Origin: Streptomyces sp. RKAG290
GTDB lineage: Bacteria; Actinomycetota; Actinomycetes; Streptomycetales; Streptomycetaceae
Assembly: GCF_023701695.1 (NCBI RefSeq)
Contig: NZ_JAJOZC010000001.1
Span: 2,976,001-3,040,000, forward strand
Reading direction: 5' to 3'
Length of the DNA: 64,000 nt
Shown here piece after piece: positions 54,148 through 61,876 of the stretch. How positions within the stretch are numbered: the first letter of the stretch is position 1; each line of letters begins with the position of its first letter. A program made the translations under genes and the position numbers. The notes below the pieces were generated by a model. It was not told the DNA's origin, did not search any database, and worked only from the letters and a program-made list of their open reading frames with translations.

Positions 54148-54420
54148 CTAGCCCGGCGCCGGGCGGCCCTTCGGGCGGCGCAGGCCCGCGTCGGTGATCC
54201 GGCGGACCAGTTCCTTGGAGCCGATCCGGCGGGCGCCGGCCCGGACCGCGTCCTCGTACCGTGTCTCCGGTACGTCGTAGTGGTCCCGCTCGAACGCGCG
54301 CTCCGGACAGCCGATGGACGCCGCGAAGGCGTGCAGCTCCTCGAACGACTCGTCGCTGACCAGGTGCGACCAGAGCCGCCCGTGGCCCGGCCAGTCCGGT
54401 GGGTCGATGTAGAGGGTCAC
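54148..54420 (-). CDS. DUF4031 protein
   Basis: This 90-residue protein begins at GTG 54420 with TLYIDPPDWPGHGRLWSHLV, the diagnostic DUF4031 opening, and has ASIGCPERAFERDHYDVPE, with Asp, His and Tyr conserved. It is short, soluble and uncharacterised. It overlaps the upstream gene by 4 bp, so the two are translationally coupled. Confidence 0.88.
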   Translation of the reverse strand: MTLYIDPPDWPGHGRLWSHLVSDESFEELHAFAASIGCPERAFERDHYDVPETRYEDAVRAGARRIGSKELVRRITDAGLRRPKGRPAPG

Positions 54421-54818
54421 GGCCGTCGTATTCCGCTCAGCGCACCGACGGGGGCGACCGCCACCGTGGCCTTGGTGCAGACCCAGTGCGGGTCCGGGCC
54501 GAGCTCCGGCTCGACGTCGAGGGCGTGCGGGTCACCGGCGTCGCAGACGGGGCACAGCGGCCAGCGGCCGTACTGCTCCAGCAGCGCGTCCTGCACGTCC
54601 TGGGCGACGAGGCCGACCACGAACTCCGCGCCTTCCGGCCACTGCTCGACCCACCAGCGGCGGTGCGTCACGGCGTCCTCGACCATCGAGACGATCTGCG
54701 CCTCGGCGACATCGCCGGCGGCGAGGTCGGCCATGACGAGTGCGCGGGCGGTGTGCAGCGCCTGCTCCAGGCGGTTCGGCTCCATGCAGCCATTGTCCAC
54801 CTGCACGCAAATCGCCAT
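54417..54818 (-). CDS. Hypothetical protein with CPVC zinc-knuckle-like motif
   Basis: The 133-residue product starts at ATG 54818, with GGAG 6 bases upstream (ATG 54785 is an alternative). The N-terminus is helical (LEQALHTARALVMADLAAGD). WPLCPVCDAGDPHALDVEPE and then HWVCTKATVAVAPVG give a C-x-x-C pair with a later His and Cys that could bind zinc. I do not recognise a family. The 4-bp overlap with DUF4031 suggests a shared function. Confidence 0.75.
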   Translation of the reverse strand: MAICVQVDNGCMEPNRLEQALHTARALVMADLAAGDVAEAQIVSMVEDAVTHRRWWVEQWPEGAEFVVGLVAQDVQDALLEQYGRWPLCPVCDAGDPHALDVEPELGPDPHWVCTKATVAVAPVGALSGIRRP

Positions 54819-54877
54819 CCCGCACTCCGGCCGCCGGCGCCGGGAGGGTCCTTTCAGAGGTCGGGACCAAAGGGGGG

Positions 54878-54906
54878 TTGACGGTCACAGGTCTTGAAAA
54901 TATCTT
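54878..54906 (+). promoter_or_regulatory. Promoter of the RpiR-murQ-PTS operon
   Basis: TTGACG (54878-54883) and TATCTT (54901-54906) are separated by 17 bp. The GTG of the regulator begins at 54913, 7 bases after the -10, so the transcript is predicted to be leaderless. Confidence 0.75.
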
Positions 54907-54910
54907 TCAA
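54894..54910. promoter_or_regulatory. RpiR-type operator 1, overlapping the -10
   Basis: TTGAAAATATCTTTCAA has perfect 6-bp outer arms (TTGAAA/TTTCAA) and covers the -10 element. Confidence 0.65.
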
Positions 54911-54912
54911 AG

Positions 54913-55830
54913 GTGACCAATGACCTGAAGGAAAGTTTCAGCGCTGATTCGCCGCCCGCCCCGGCAGCCCTCGCGGCCAAGGTGCGCACGCTCGCGCCGT
55001 CCATGACCCGCTCCATGCAGCGGGTCGCCGAGGCCGTCGCGGGTGACCCCGCGGGCTGCGCCGCCCTGACGGTCACCGGTCTCGCCGAGCTCACCGGCAC
55101 CAGCGAGGCGACGGTGGTCCGCACCGCCCGCCTCCTCGGCTACCCCGGCTACCGCGACCTGCGCCTCGCGCTCGCCGGTCTCGCCGCCCACCAGCAGTCC
55201 GGCCGGGCGCCGGCCGTCACCGCCGACATAGCGGTCGACGACCCGATCGCCGACGTGGTCGCCAAGCTCGCCTACGACGAGCAGCAGACCCTCGCCGACA
55301 CGGCCGCCGGGCTCGACACCGTCCAGCTCGGTGCCGCGGTGGCCGCCGCCGCCACCGCCCGCCGGATCGACATCTACGGCGTCGGCGCCTCCTCGCTCGT
55401 CGGTCAGGACCTGGCGCAGAAGCTGGCCCGGATCGGCCTGATCGCGCACGCCAACATGGACCCGCACCTCGCGGTGACCAACGCCGTGCAGCTGCGCGCC
55501 GGTGACGTGGCCATCGCGATCACCCACTCCGGTTCGACCGGCGACGTCATCGAGCCGCTGCGGGTCGCCTTCGACCGCGGCGCGACGACGATCGCGATCA
55601 CCGGACGCCCCGACGGCCCGGTCACGCAGTACGCCGACCACGTGCTGACGACGTCCACGGCCCGCGAGAGCGAGCTGCGGCCGGCCGCCATGTCGAGCCG
55701 CACGAGCCAGCTCCTGGTCGTCGACTGCCTGTTCATAGGAGTCGCCCAGCGTACGTACGAGACGGCGGCCCCGGCCCTCGCCGCCTCCTACGAGGCGCTG
55801 GCCCACCGCCACAACCCCCGCACCCGCTGA
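54913..55830 (+). CDS. MurR/RpiR family transcriptional regulator
   Basis: This 305-residue protein has an N-terminal HTH_6 domain (MQRVAEAVAGDPAGCAALTV, LAELTGTSEATVVRTARLLG) and a C-terminal SIS sugar-phosphate-binding domain (RRIDIYGVGASSLVGQDLAQ, VAIAITHSGSTGDVIEPLRV, TIAITGRPDGPVTQYADHVL). It is placed directly before murQ and a PTS permease, so it probably senses MurNAc-6-phosphate or GlcNAc-6-phosphate and represses the operon through the palindromes at 54894 and 54925. Confidence 0.9.
   Translation: MTNDLKESFSADSPPAPAALAAKVRTLAPSMTRSMQRVAEAVAGDPAGCAALTVTGLAELTGTSEATVVRTARLLGYPGYRDLRLALAGLAAHQQSGRAPAVTADIAVDDPIADVVAKLAYDEQQTLADTAAGLDTVQLGAAVAAAATARRIDIYGVGASSLVGQDLAQKLARIGLIAHANMDPHLAVTNAVQLRAGDVAIAITHSGSTGDVIEPLRVAFDRGATTIAITGRPDGPVTQYADHVLTTSTARESELRPAAMSSRTSQLLVVDCLFIGVAQRTYETAAPALAASYEALAHRHNPRTR
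54925..54941. promoter_or_regulatory. RpiR-type operator 2, inside the coding start
   Basis: CTGAAGGAAAGTTTCAG repeats the TGAA/TTCA palindrome with the same 17-bp length, centred 31 bp (three helical turns) from operator 1. Confidence 0.55.
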
Positions 55831-55892
55831 CCCGGCCACCCGACCCCGCAACCGCAGAACCGTACGAGTTCAAGAAAGCAGAGCCGCTCTCC

Positions 55893-56857
55893 ATGACCTC
55901 CATCACCGACGCCGACGCCGCCGCTCCCGACGGATACGGCGAGCTGCGCGCCCAGCTCGCGACCCTCACCACCGAGGCGTTCCGCCCCGAGCTCGCCGAG
56001 ATCGACCAGCTGGCCACCGCGGAGATAGCCCGGATCATGAACGGCGAGGACCAGACCGTCCCCGCCGCCGTGGCCGCCCGGCTGCCCGAGATCTCCGCCG
56101 CGATCGACGCCACCGCGGCGCGCATGGCGCGCGGCGGCCGGCTGATCTACGCGGGCGCGGGCACCGCGGGCCGGCTCGGCGTGCTGGACGCCAGCGAGTG
56201 CCCGCCCACCTTCAACACCGACCCCGCCGAGGTCATCGGTCTGATCGCGGGCGGCCCGTCCGCCATGGTCAAGGCCGTCGAGGGTGCCGAGGACAGCAAG
56301 GAGCTGGCCGCCACCGACCTCGACGAGCTGGGACTGACCGCCGAGGACACGGTGGTCGGCATCTCCGCCTCCGGCCGCACGCCCTACGCGATCGGGGCCG
56401 TCGAGCACGCCCGCGCCAAGGGTGCGCTGACCATCGGCCTGTCGTGCAACGCGGACTCCGCGCTGGGCGCCGCGGCCGAGCACCCCGTCGAGGTCGTCGT
56501 CGGCCCCGAGCTGCTCACCGGCTCCACCCGGCTCAAGGCGGGCACGGCCCAGAAGCTCGTCCTGAACATGCTCTCGACGATCACGATGATCCGGCTCGGC
56601 AAGACGTACGGAAACCTCATGGTCGACGTCCGCGCCTCCAACGAGAAGCTCCGCGCCCGTTCGCGGCGGATCGTCTCGCTCGCCACCGGCGCCTCCGACC
56701 AGGAGATCGAGGCGGCACTCGCCGCCACGGACGGCGAGGTGAAGAACGCCATCCTCACCATCCTCGGCCAGGTCGACGGCCCCACCGCCGCCTCGCTCCT
56801 GTCCGCGTCGGACGGCCACCTGCGCGCCGCGCTCGCCGCCGTCCCCGCACCACCTGA
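55893..56857 (+). pseudogene. murQ: N-acetylmuramic acid 6-phosphate etherase (MurQ), stop lost by frameshift
   Basis: MurQ cleaves the D-lactyl ether of MurNAc-6-phosphate, giving GlcNAc-6-phosphate. The product has a SIS fold with IYAGAGTAGRLGVLDASECP, VGISASGRTPYAIGAVEHAR, RLKAGTAQKLVLNMLSTITM and VDVRASNEKLRARSRRIV, and catalytic Glu residues in the expected places (about 320 residues). At the very end a C run (GTCCCCGC) appears one base short, so the reading frame runs on through the PTS gene. With the base restored, TGA at 56855-56857 ends the protein. The body of the gene is intact. Confidence 0.9.
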
Positions 56858-56898
56858 CCCCCGGCTCCACCTCCCCGCACAGCAAGGCACCACGCACC

Positions 56899-58434
56899 AT
56901 GGCTACAGAAGACAAGAACCGCGCCACTGCCGCCGCGATCCTTCCGCTCGTCGGTGGCGCCGCGAACGTCAGCTCCGTCGTCCACTGCATGACCCGGCTC
57001 CGGCTGGGTCTGCGGGACCGTTCCCTCGTCCAGGACGAGGCACTGAAGGCAGTGCCCGCCGTGATGGGGGTGGTCGAGGACGACACGTACCAGATCGTTC
57101 TCGGCCCCGGCACGGTCGCCCGCGTCACCCCGGAGTTCGAGAAGCTCGTCGAGGAGGGCCGGGCCGCGGCCCCCGCCGCGGCCGCCGCCCCGCTCACCGC
57201 GGAGGAACTGGCCGCCCAGGGTGCCGAGATGAAGGCCGCGCGGAAGGCGAAGAACGCCACCCCGTTCAAGCTGTTCCTGCGCAGGATCGCCAACATCTTC
57301 GTCCCGCTGATCCCGGCCCTGATCGGCTGCGGCATCATCGCGGGTCTGAACGGCCTGCTGGTCAACCTCGGCTGGCTGACGTCGGTCACCCCGGCCCTGG
57401 CCGCGATGGCGTCCGGTTTCATGGCGCTCATCGCGGTCTTCGTCGGCTACAACACGGCGAAGGAGTTCGGCGGCACGCCGATCCTCGGCGGTGCGGTCGC
57501 GGCCATCATCGTCTTCCCGGGCGTCGCGAACATCGAGGCGTTCGGCCAGAAGCTCTCCCCCGGCCAGGGCGGCGTCCTCGGCGCGCTGGGCGCGGCGGTG
57601 CTCGCGGTATACGTGGAGAAGTGGTGCCGCCGCTGGGTCCCGGAGGCGCTGGACGTCCTGGTCACCCCGACCCTGACGGTCCTGATCTCCGGCCTGGTGA
57701 CCATCTTCGGCCTGATGTACGTGGCCGGTGAGGTCTCCACCGCCATCGGTACGTTCGCCGACTGGCTGCTCTCCAACGGCGGTGCCGGCGCGGGTCTGGT
57801 CCTCGGCGGCTTCTTCCTGCCGCTGGTGATGCTGGGTCTGCACCAGGCGCTGATCCCGATCCACACCACCCTGATCGAGCAGCAGGGCTACACGGTCCTG
57901 CTGCCGATCCTCGCCATGGCCGGTGCCGGCCAGGTCGGTGCGGCCATCGCGGTCTACTTCCGCCTGCCGCGCAACGAGTCGATCCGCAAGACCATCAAGT
58001 CGGCCCTGCCCGCGGGCTTCCTGGGCGTCGGCGAGCCGCTGATCTACGGTGTCTCGCTCCCGCTTGGCCGCCCGTTCATCACGGCCTGCGTGGGCGGTGC
58101 GTTCGGCGGTGCGTTCGTCGGCTTCTTCAACCAGCTCGGCGACGCGGTCGGCTCCACCGCGATCGGCCCGTCCGGCTGGGCCCTGTTCCCGCTCCTGGAC
58201 GGCAACCACGGCCTGGGTTCGACGATTGCGATCTACGCGGGCGGCCTGCTGGTCGGCTACCTGGCCGGCTTCGTCGCGACGTACTTCTTCGGCTTCAGCA
58301 AGGACCTGCTGACGGAGTTCAACGTCTCCCAGGAACCGGCCGCCTCGCCGGTCGCGGCCACGGCCCCGGCCGCGACGCCCGCCACCGGCATCACCGGCCC
58401 TGACGCCACCGCCAAGGAACCCGCGGGGGTCTGA
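56899..58434 (+). CDS. PTS EIIBC permease, MurNAc/GlcNAc type
   Basis: This 511-residue permease has an EIIB domain at the N-terminus with Cys30 in NVSSVVHCMTRLRLGLRD, the phosphorylation site. The EIIC domain follows: FVPLIPALIGCGIIAGLNGL, KEFGGTPILGGAVAAIIVFP, GVGEPLIYGVSLPLGRPFIT and about ten helices. No EIIA domain is fused, so a separate EIIA (Crr-like) must donate phosphate. The family includes MurP, and the position after murQ argues for MurNAc uptake and phosphorylation. It ends at a strong hairpin. Confidence 0.88.
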   Translation: MATEDKNRATAAAILPLVGGAANVSSVVHCMTRLRLGLRDRSLVQDEALKAVPAVMGVVEDDTYQIVLGPGTVARVTPEFEKLVEEGRAAAPAAAAAPLTAEELAAQGAEMKAARKAKNATPFKLFLRRIANIFVPLIPALIGCGIIAGLNGLLVNLGWLTSVTPALAAMASGFMALIAVFVGYNTAKEFGGTPILGGAVAAIIVFPGVANIEAFGQKLSPGQGGVLGALGAAVLAVYVEKWCRRWVPEALDVLVTPTLTVLISGLVTIFGLMYVAGEVSTAIGTFADWLLSNGGAGAGLVLGGFFLPLVMLGLHQALIPIHTTLIEQQGYTVLLPILAMAGAGQVGAAIAVYFRLPRNESIRKTIKSALPAGFLGVGEPLIYGVSLPLGRPFITACVGGAFGGAFVGFFNQLGDAVGSTAIGPSGWALFPLLDGNHGLGSTIAIYAGGLLVGYLAGFVATYFFGFSKDLLTEFNVSQEPAASPVAATAPAATPATGITGPDATAKEPAGV

Positions 58435-58468
58435 CGGACCGGACCGGACAGACCGGACCGGACGCACG

Positions 58469-58502
58469 GAAGCGGCGGCGCCCCACGGGGTGCCGCCGCT
58501 TC
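58469..58502. terminator. Hairpin terminator of the murQ/PTS operon
   Basis: Arms GAAGCGGCGGC (58469-58479) and GCCGCCGCTTC (58492-58502) pair perfectly, with further CCCC/GGGG pairing inside. It also faces the stop of the leftward Uma2 gene. Confidence 0.8.
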
Positions 58503-58512
58503 GCTGTCCGTG

Positions 58513-59118
58513 TCAGCCCGGAAAGGCGTCCGTGGCGAGCGTGACGTCGAAGGGTGCCGGGAGGACGAGCGGCTTGCCGAACGGCACCGGAGCGGAGCAC
58601 TTGTACGTACCGTCCTCGTTCGGCTCCGTGAACAGCGTGGACATCGCCCCTCGCGTGTCGAACCGGTCGATCAGCAGGTACATGGGCACGCCCGCGCGCG
58701 CATAGGCGCGGTACTTCTTCGTCCGGTCCTCCCGGGCGTTCCCCTTCGACGTGATCTCGACGATGAGGACGGCTTCCGACGCGTCCATGGGATCGCTGGT
58801 CTCGGGGTCGGCGGCATCGATCAACTCGGCGGGCATCACCACGAGATCGGGAACATACAGCTTGTCGAGTGGCGCGACGTGCACACCCAGGGTCTGGTAG
58901 ATCTCCAGGTCCTCGGGCAGATTTGCGTAGAGCCTGCGCTGCACCTTGGCGGCGATGCCGTTGTGATGCGCATGCGGCGGCGGTACCAAGACGATCTGCC
59001 CTTCGTCGATCTCGGCGCGCCACCCCTCGGGCACGTCCAGTTCCTGCCAGGTGCGCAGCAGGTAGTCCCACGGGCGGCCTTCGGAGCCCTGCTGGTTCTC
59101 GACCATCGCTGCGGTCAT
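58513..59118 (-). CDS. Uma2 family protein (restriction-endonuclease fold)
   Basis: The 201-residue protein starts at ATG 59118 with GGAGAAGGG upstream. It has the Uma2/DUF820 core: RAEIDEGQIVLVPPPHAHHN, LYVPDLVVM with the active-site Asp, EAVLIVEITSKGNAREDRTK with the Glu-x-Ser/Lys part of the PD-(D/E)xK-like site, and YRAYARAGVPMYLLIDRFD. These proteins are abundant in Streptomyces and cyanobacteria and their substrate is unknown. A broken relative lies at 12127-12387. Confidence 0.9.
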   Translation of the reverse strand: MTAAMVENQQGSEGRPWDYLLRTWQELDVPEGWRAEIDEGQIVLVPPPHAHHNGIAAKVQRRLYANLPEDLEIYQTLGVHVAPLDKLYVPDLVVMPAELIDAADPETSDPMDASEAVLIVEITSKGNAREDRTKKYRAYARAGVPMYLLIDRFDTRGAMSTLFTEPNEDGTYKCSAPVPFGKPLVLPAPFDVTLATDAFPG

Positions 59119-59272
59119 CGCGGGTCCCTTCTCCTGAAGCCTGTCGAGGGAGCGTAAATCGACGTTTCCACGGCGCGGGGCCGCTCCTCTCAGCGTCCCA
59201 CGATCGTGTGACGAGCGCACCGACCCTCGCGCTCCGGGACGCCTCGCCCAAAGCGAGTCACGACGACTTTGC

Positions 59273-59288
59273 GTAATCAATAGATTAC
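59273..59288. promoter_or_regulatory. Palindrome between the Uma2 and BP74-related genes
   Basis: GTAATCAATAGATTAC has perfect 6-bp arms with a 4-bp spacer and is flanked by TTGCG on both sides. It lies in the divergent promoter region, 57 bp before the BP74-related start. Confidence 0.5.
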
Positions 59289-59345
59289 CTTGCGTGACGA
59301 GCGACCATGATCATCATGCGTCGCCCCGCACCCCTGGAGATATTC

Positions 59346-59813
59346 ATGCGACACCTCTTCACCAAGGCCGCGAGCCTCGCCGCCGTGGCGACGCTCGCGT
59401 TCACCGTGGCCCAGCCCGCCCAGGCCAACCAGATCGGCGGGGGTGCTCAGCGTGCTGACGCCGCCGCCACGCCCGCGTACTTCGAGATGACCGACATCAC
59501 GCGCAGCACGTTCATCGTGAAGCTGGTCAACGACCGCGAGATCAACCACGCCCGGGAGCTGGTGAGCGGCGCCACGGAGGACGAACCGCACCTCGTCGGC
59601 CGGATCATCAAGTCCCCTGCCGCGTACAACCCGCGCTGGAGCTTCCACTTCGACCCGGATTCGGTCCAGTTCTTCAACAACGCCATCGAGGTCTGCGACG
59701 CCACCATTCCGTACGTCGAGGACCACCTCGACGAGGCCGGCGGCCCCTTCCTCCCCGGGCGGTACTTCTGCCCCTGGACCTCACGGCTCGTTCGGGAAGT
59801 CGCGGCCCCGTAG
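59346..59813 (+). CDS. Secreted BP74-related protein
   Basis: This 155-residue product has a Sec signal peptide (ending QPAQANQ). The mature domain matches the BP74 N-terminal domain: AYFEMTDITRSTFIVKLVND, REINHARELVSGATEDEPHL, SPAAYNPRWSFHFDPDSVQF and IEVCDATIPYVEDHLDEAG. The family was defined in a eukaryotic calmodulin-binding protein and occurs as small exported proteins in Streptomyces. Two Cys residues (VCDA, YFCPW) may form a disulfide. The function is unknown. ATG 59346 follows GGAG; the earlier in-frame ATG at 59307 was rejected as it would hide the signal peptide. Confidence 0.82.
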   Translation: MRHLFTKAASLAAVATLAFTVAQPAQANQIGGGAQRADAAATPAYFEMTDITRSTFIVKLVNDREINHARELVSGATEDEPHLVGRIIKSPAAYNPRWSFHFDPDSVQFFNNAIEVCDATIPYVEDHLDEAGGPFLPGRYFCPWTSRLVREVAAP

Positions 59814-59832
59814 GGCCGGTTACGCAGCGGAA

Positions 59833-59863
59833 GGGCGGCACCCTCGGCAGAGGGGTGCCGCCC
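59833..59863. terminator. Hairpin terminator
   Basis: Perfect arms GGGCGGCACCC (59833-59843) and GGGTGCCGCCC (59853-59863) lie between the convergent BP74-related and EamA genes. Confidence 0.8.
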
Positions 59864-59871
59864 TCATCTGT

Positions 59872-60756
59872 TCACCGGTCGGCGCGGGCCGGTTCGGCGG
59901 CCGGGCTGCGTGGCTGGACGGTGACGAGGGCGATCCCCGCGCAGCACACCGCCAGGAGCGCGAGTTCGGCGGTCGACGGGGCGGAGGCCGTACCCAGGAC
60001 CCAGTCGCCGAGGCGGACCGTGAAGGGCACGGCCAGCTGGACGGCGGCGGTGAACACCGGGCCCCGCAGCAAAATGAGCCGGTGCTGCACGAGGTAGGCG
60101 GGCGCGTAGACCGCGGCGCCGAGCAGCACGATGCCGCCCGTCGCGGCCGGGGTGGGCGGATGCGTGATCAGCGCGGGCAGGGACATCGGCAACAGCAGAC
60201 AGGTGGCAGCCGCCAGCAGCACCGGCAGCACGGCGAGGGGCGGCAGCCCGGACAGCCGTTCCCGGTACAGGAACCCGTACACCGCGAAGGCCACCGTCGC
60301 GGCCCCCACCAGCAGCAGCCCGACCACGTCCAGGTCCCCGGCATCGGCGCCCAGCGCCGCGTATCCGGCGGCCGCCGCACAGGCCAGGACCGCGCCCGCC
60401 GCCTTGCGGGGACCGGACCGTACGCCGAAGAACAACGCGCCGACCGCCACCGAGGCGCACGGCATCAGGGCGACGACGAGGTTGGTCAGCGAGGTGCCGA
60501 TACGCGGGATGGCCAGGAGCGTGCCGGCCGCGTACCCGGCGAAGCCGAGCAGCCCCAGCAGCCAGACGGTTCCCGGCCGGGCCACGGCCCGCCGCAGGTC
60601 GGCCCGCCCGCTCATGGTGGACGCGGCCATCGCGGTCAGTACCGCGCAGCAGACCGCGGTACGCCCCACCGCCACGGTCAGCGGCTCGGTCCCGGCGACC
60701 AGGGCCCCGGAGAGCAGCCAGGTGCCGGAGAGCAGAGCTACGAGAACGACCGGCAT
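59872..60756 (-). CDS. EamA/DMT family transporter
   Basis: This 294-residue protein has ten predicted helices in the EamA arrangement of two five-helix repeats (VALLSGTWLLSGALVAGTEP, GTSLTNLVVALMPCASVAVG). The second repeat is LLLVGAATVAFAVYGFLYRE with GPVFTAAVQLAVPFTVRLGD. Such proteins export amino acids, purines or drugs; the substrate is unknown. ATG 60756 is preferred to the earlier in-frame ATG because the upstream residues have no membrane character. Confidence 0.88.
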   Translation of the reverse strand: MPVVLVALLSGTWLLSGALVAGTEPLTVAVGRTAVCCAVLTAMAASTMSGRADLRRAVARPGTVWLLGLLGFAGYAAGTLLAIPRIGTSLTNLVVALMPCASVAVGALFFGVRSGPRKAAGAVLACAAAAGYAALGADAGDLDVVGLLLVGAATVAFAVYGFLYRERLSGLPPLAVLPVLLAAATCLLLPMSLPALITHPPTPAATGGIVLLGAAVYAPAYLVQHRLILLRGPVFTAAVQLAVPFTVRLGDWVLGTASAPSTAELALLAVCCAGIALVTVQPRSPAAEPARADR

Positions 60757-60894
60757 CGGGGGCCTTTCCGCAGGGAGGAGACAGGGAGGAGACAGGGACA
60801 GCCCCTCCGGCCCGTCCGAACCTATCCGGCCACGCCGAGCCGCCCCTCGCGTGGCCCGGATACGGATCAAGCACCCGAGACCCCGGACGCACCC

Positions 60895-61140
60895 TCACCG
60901 CGGCAGCTGGCCCTCCCTGTTGATCTCCGTCACCCGCGCCCGCAGCACGAGCCCCGGCGGCGCCGGGTGCACGGATTCCGGCGGGCAGTCCCACTCCGAG
61001 CCCCCTCCGGGCGGCCGCAGTTGGACGTACGGCCCGACCCACCCCATCACCCGGCCCACCCGGCCGTCCCGCCCGTCGACGGCGAACGTCCCCCGCTCCG
61101 GCACGGAGGCCTCCGGCTCACTGCCGCCCTCACCCGCCAT
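60895..61140 (-). CDS. Hypothetical protein of WhiJ-type neighbourhoods (81 residues)
   Basis: This small beta-rich protein (GRVGRVMGWVGPYVQLRPPG, GSEWDCPPESVHPAPPG) begins at ATG 61140. It resembles proteins commonly encoded beside XRE/DUF397 genes in Streptomyces, though this is from pattern memory. It overlaps the end of the short ORF at 61130-61189, so it may be coupled to it. Function unknown. Confidence 0.7.
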   Translation of the reverse strand: MAGEGGSEPEASVPERGTFAVDGRDGRVGRVMGWVGPYVQLRPPGGGSEWDCPPESVHPAPPGLVLRARVTEINREGQLPR

Positions 61141-61189
61141 GACCGGCCACCTTCCCGCACCGCGCTCTGTGCCGCTCCTTCATCGCCAT
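61130..61189 (-). CDS. Truncated paralogue or leader peptide of the 79-residue family
   Basis: ATG 61189 opens a 19-residue frame (AMKERHRARCGKVAGHGG). Its spacing to the palindrome at 61202-61236 is the same as that of the 79-residue gene at 62116 to its palindrome. The pattern E-R-x-R-A-x-x-G-K/R-V is shared with that gene's start. The stop overlaps the start of the 81-residue gene. Confidence 0.45.
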   Translation of the reverse strand: MAMKERHRARCGKVAGHGG

Positions 61190-61201
61190 GATCCATTCCT
61201 T

Positions 61202-61236
61202 CCACGCTGAGTAACCGAAATGCATACTCAGCGTGG
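61202..61236. promoter_or_regulatory. Palindromic operator, copy 1
   Basis: Perfect 12-bp arms CCACGCTGAGTA (61202-61213) and TACTCAGCGTGG (61225-61236) flank an 11-bp spacer that ends in ATGCA. The same structure recurs at 62129-62163. Confidence 0.75.
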
Positions 61237-61440
61237 CTATTCTTCCGGCAGCCGGGAAGAGATGCAGGTCCAACAACCGCAGATGCCCAACAGCGGATCG
61301 CCGCGCGGCCGGCCCCGGCACCCCACTACTTGACGCCCTCCACCCGCGTATCGAATAACGAGACAGAACGTCCCACTAATCAAGACGGTTGATACCTTCA
61401 CACCCTCACCCGTACAGGCCACGGACGGAAGGTGCAGCAC

Positions 61441-61797
61441 ATGCCGAAGACGGTCATCCACGTGTTCCACGACGACGACGCCTCCGTCACCACGGGGACC
61501 CGGGTGGCTCAGCGAATCCAGGAGATCGCCGCCGGGCACGACACCAACGTCGAGGTCCTCTGCTTCGGCCCGGCCCAGCGCCGCCTCGGTGACGCGACCC
61601 CCTCCGAGGCGAGCGCGACCTTCAACCGGCAGATCGACGCGCTGATCGCGGACGGCGTGACCGTGGGCGCCTGCGTCAACGCGGCACGGGCGGACGGCAC
61701 CGAGGCCGAGCTCGCCGCGCGCGGACTGCGCCTGCGGGTGGCCCGGGACGAGTTCCTGCGCTTCACCCTGGAAGGCGCCACCGTCATCACCTTCTGA
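61441..61797 (+). CDS. DsrE-like family protein
   Basis: This 118-residue protein starts at ATG 61441 with a GGAAGG site upstream. The pattern KTVIHVFHDDDASVTTGTRV, NVEVLCFGPAQRRLGD, IDALIADGVTVGACVNAARA and FLRFTLEGATVITF is that of DsrE/DsrF-like alpha/beta proteins. The Cys in GACVNA is at the position used in sulfur transfer in some members, but there is no sulfur-oxidation context. Function unknown. A strong hairpin follows. Confidence 0.78.
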   Translation: MPKTVIHVFHDDDASVTTGTRVAQRIQEIAAGHDTNVEVLCFGPAQRRLGDATPSEASATFNRQIDALIADGVTVGACVNAARADGTEAELAARGLRLRVARDEFLRFTLEGATVITF

Positions 61798-61807
61798 CCC
61801 CGCACGA

Positions 61808-61861
61808 ACGCCGAGTGCCGTCGGGCCGCAGCGAGGCTGCTGACCCGACGGCACTCGGCGT
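61808..61861. terminator. Very strong hairpin terminator with 18-bp arms
   Basis: ACGCCGAGTGCCGTCGGG (61808-61825) and CCCGACGGCACTCGGCGT (61844-61861) are perfect complements around an 18-base loop. The hairpin serves both the DsrE-like gene and the convergent 79-residue gene. Confidence 0.85.
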
Positions 61862-61876
61862 GGAGACGGTCGAGGA

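Noticed and set aside
55893..57731. MurQ fused to a second domain in a 612-residue protein
   Set aside because: The tail is an out-of-frame translation of the PTS gene, caused by a probable one-base deletion at the murQ stop.
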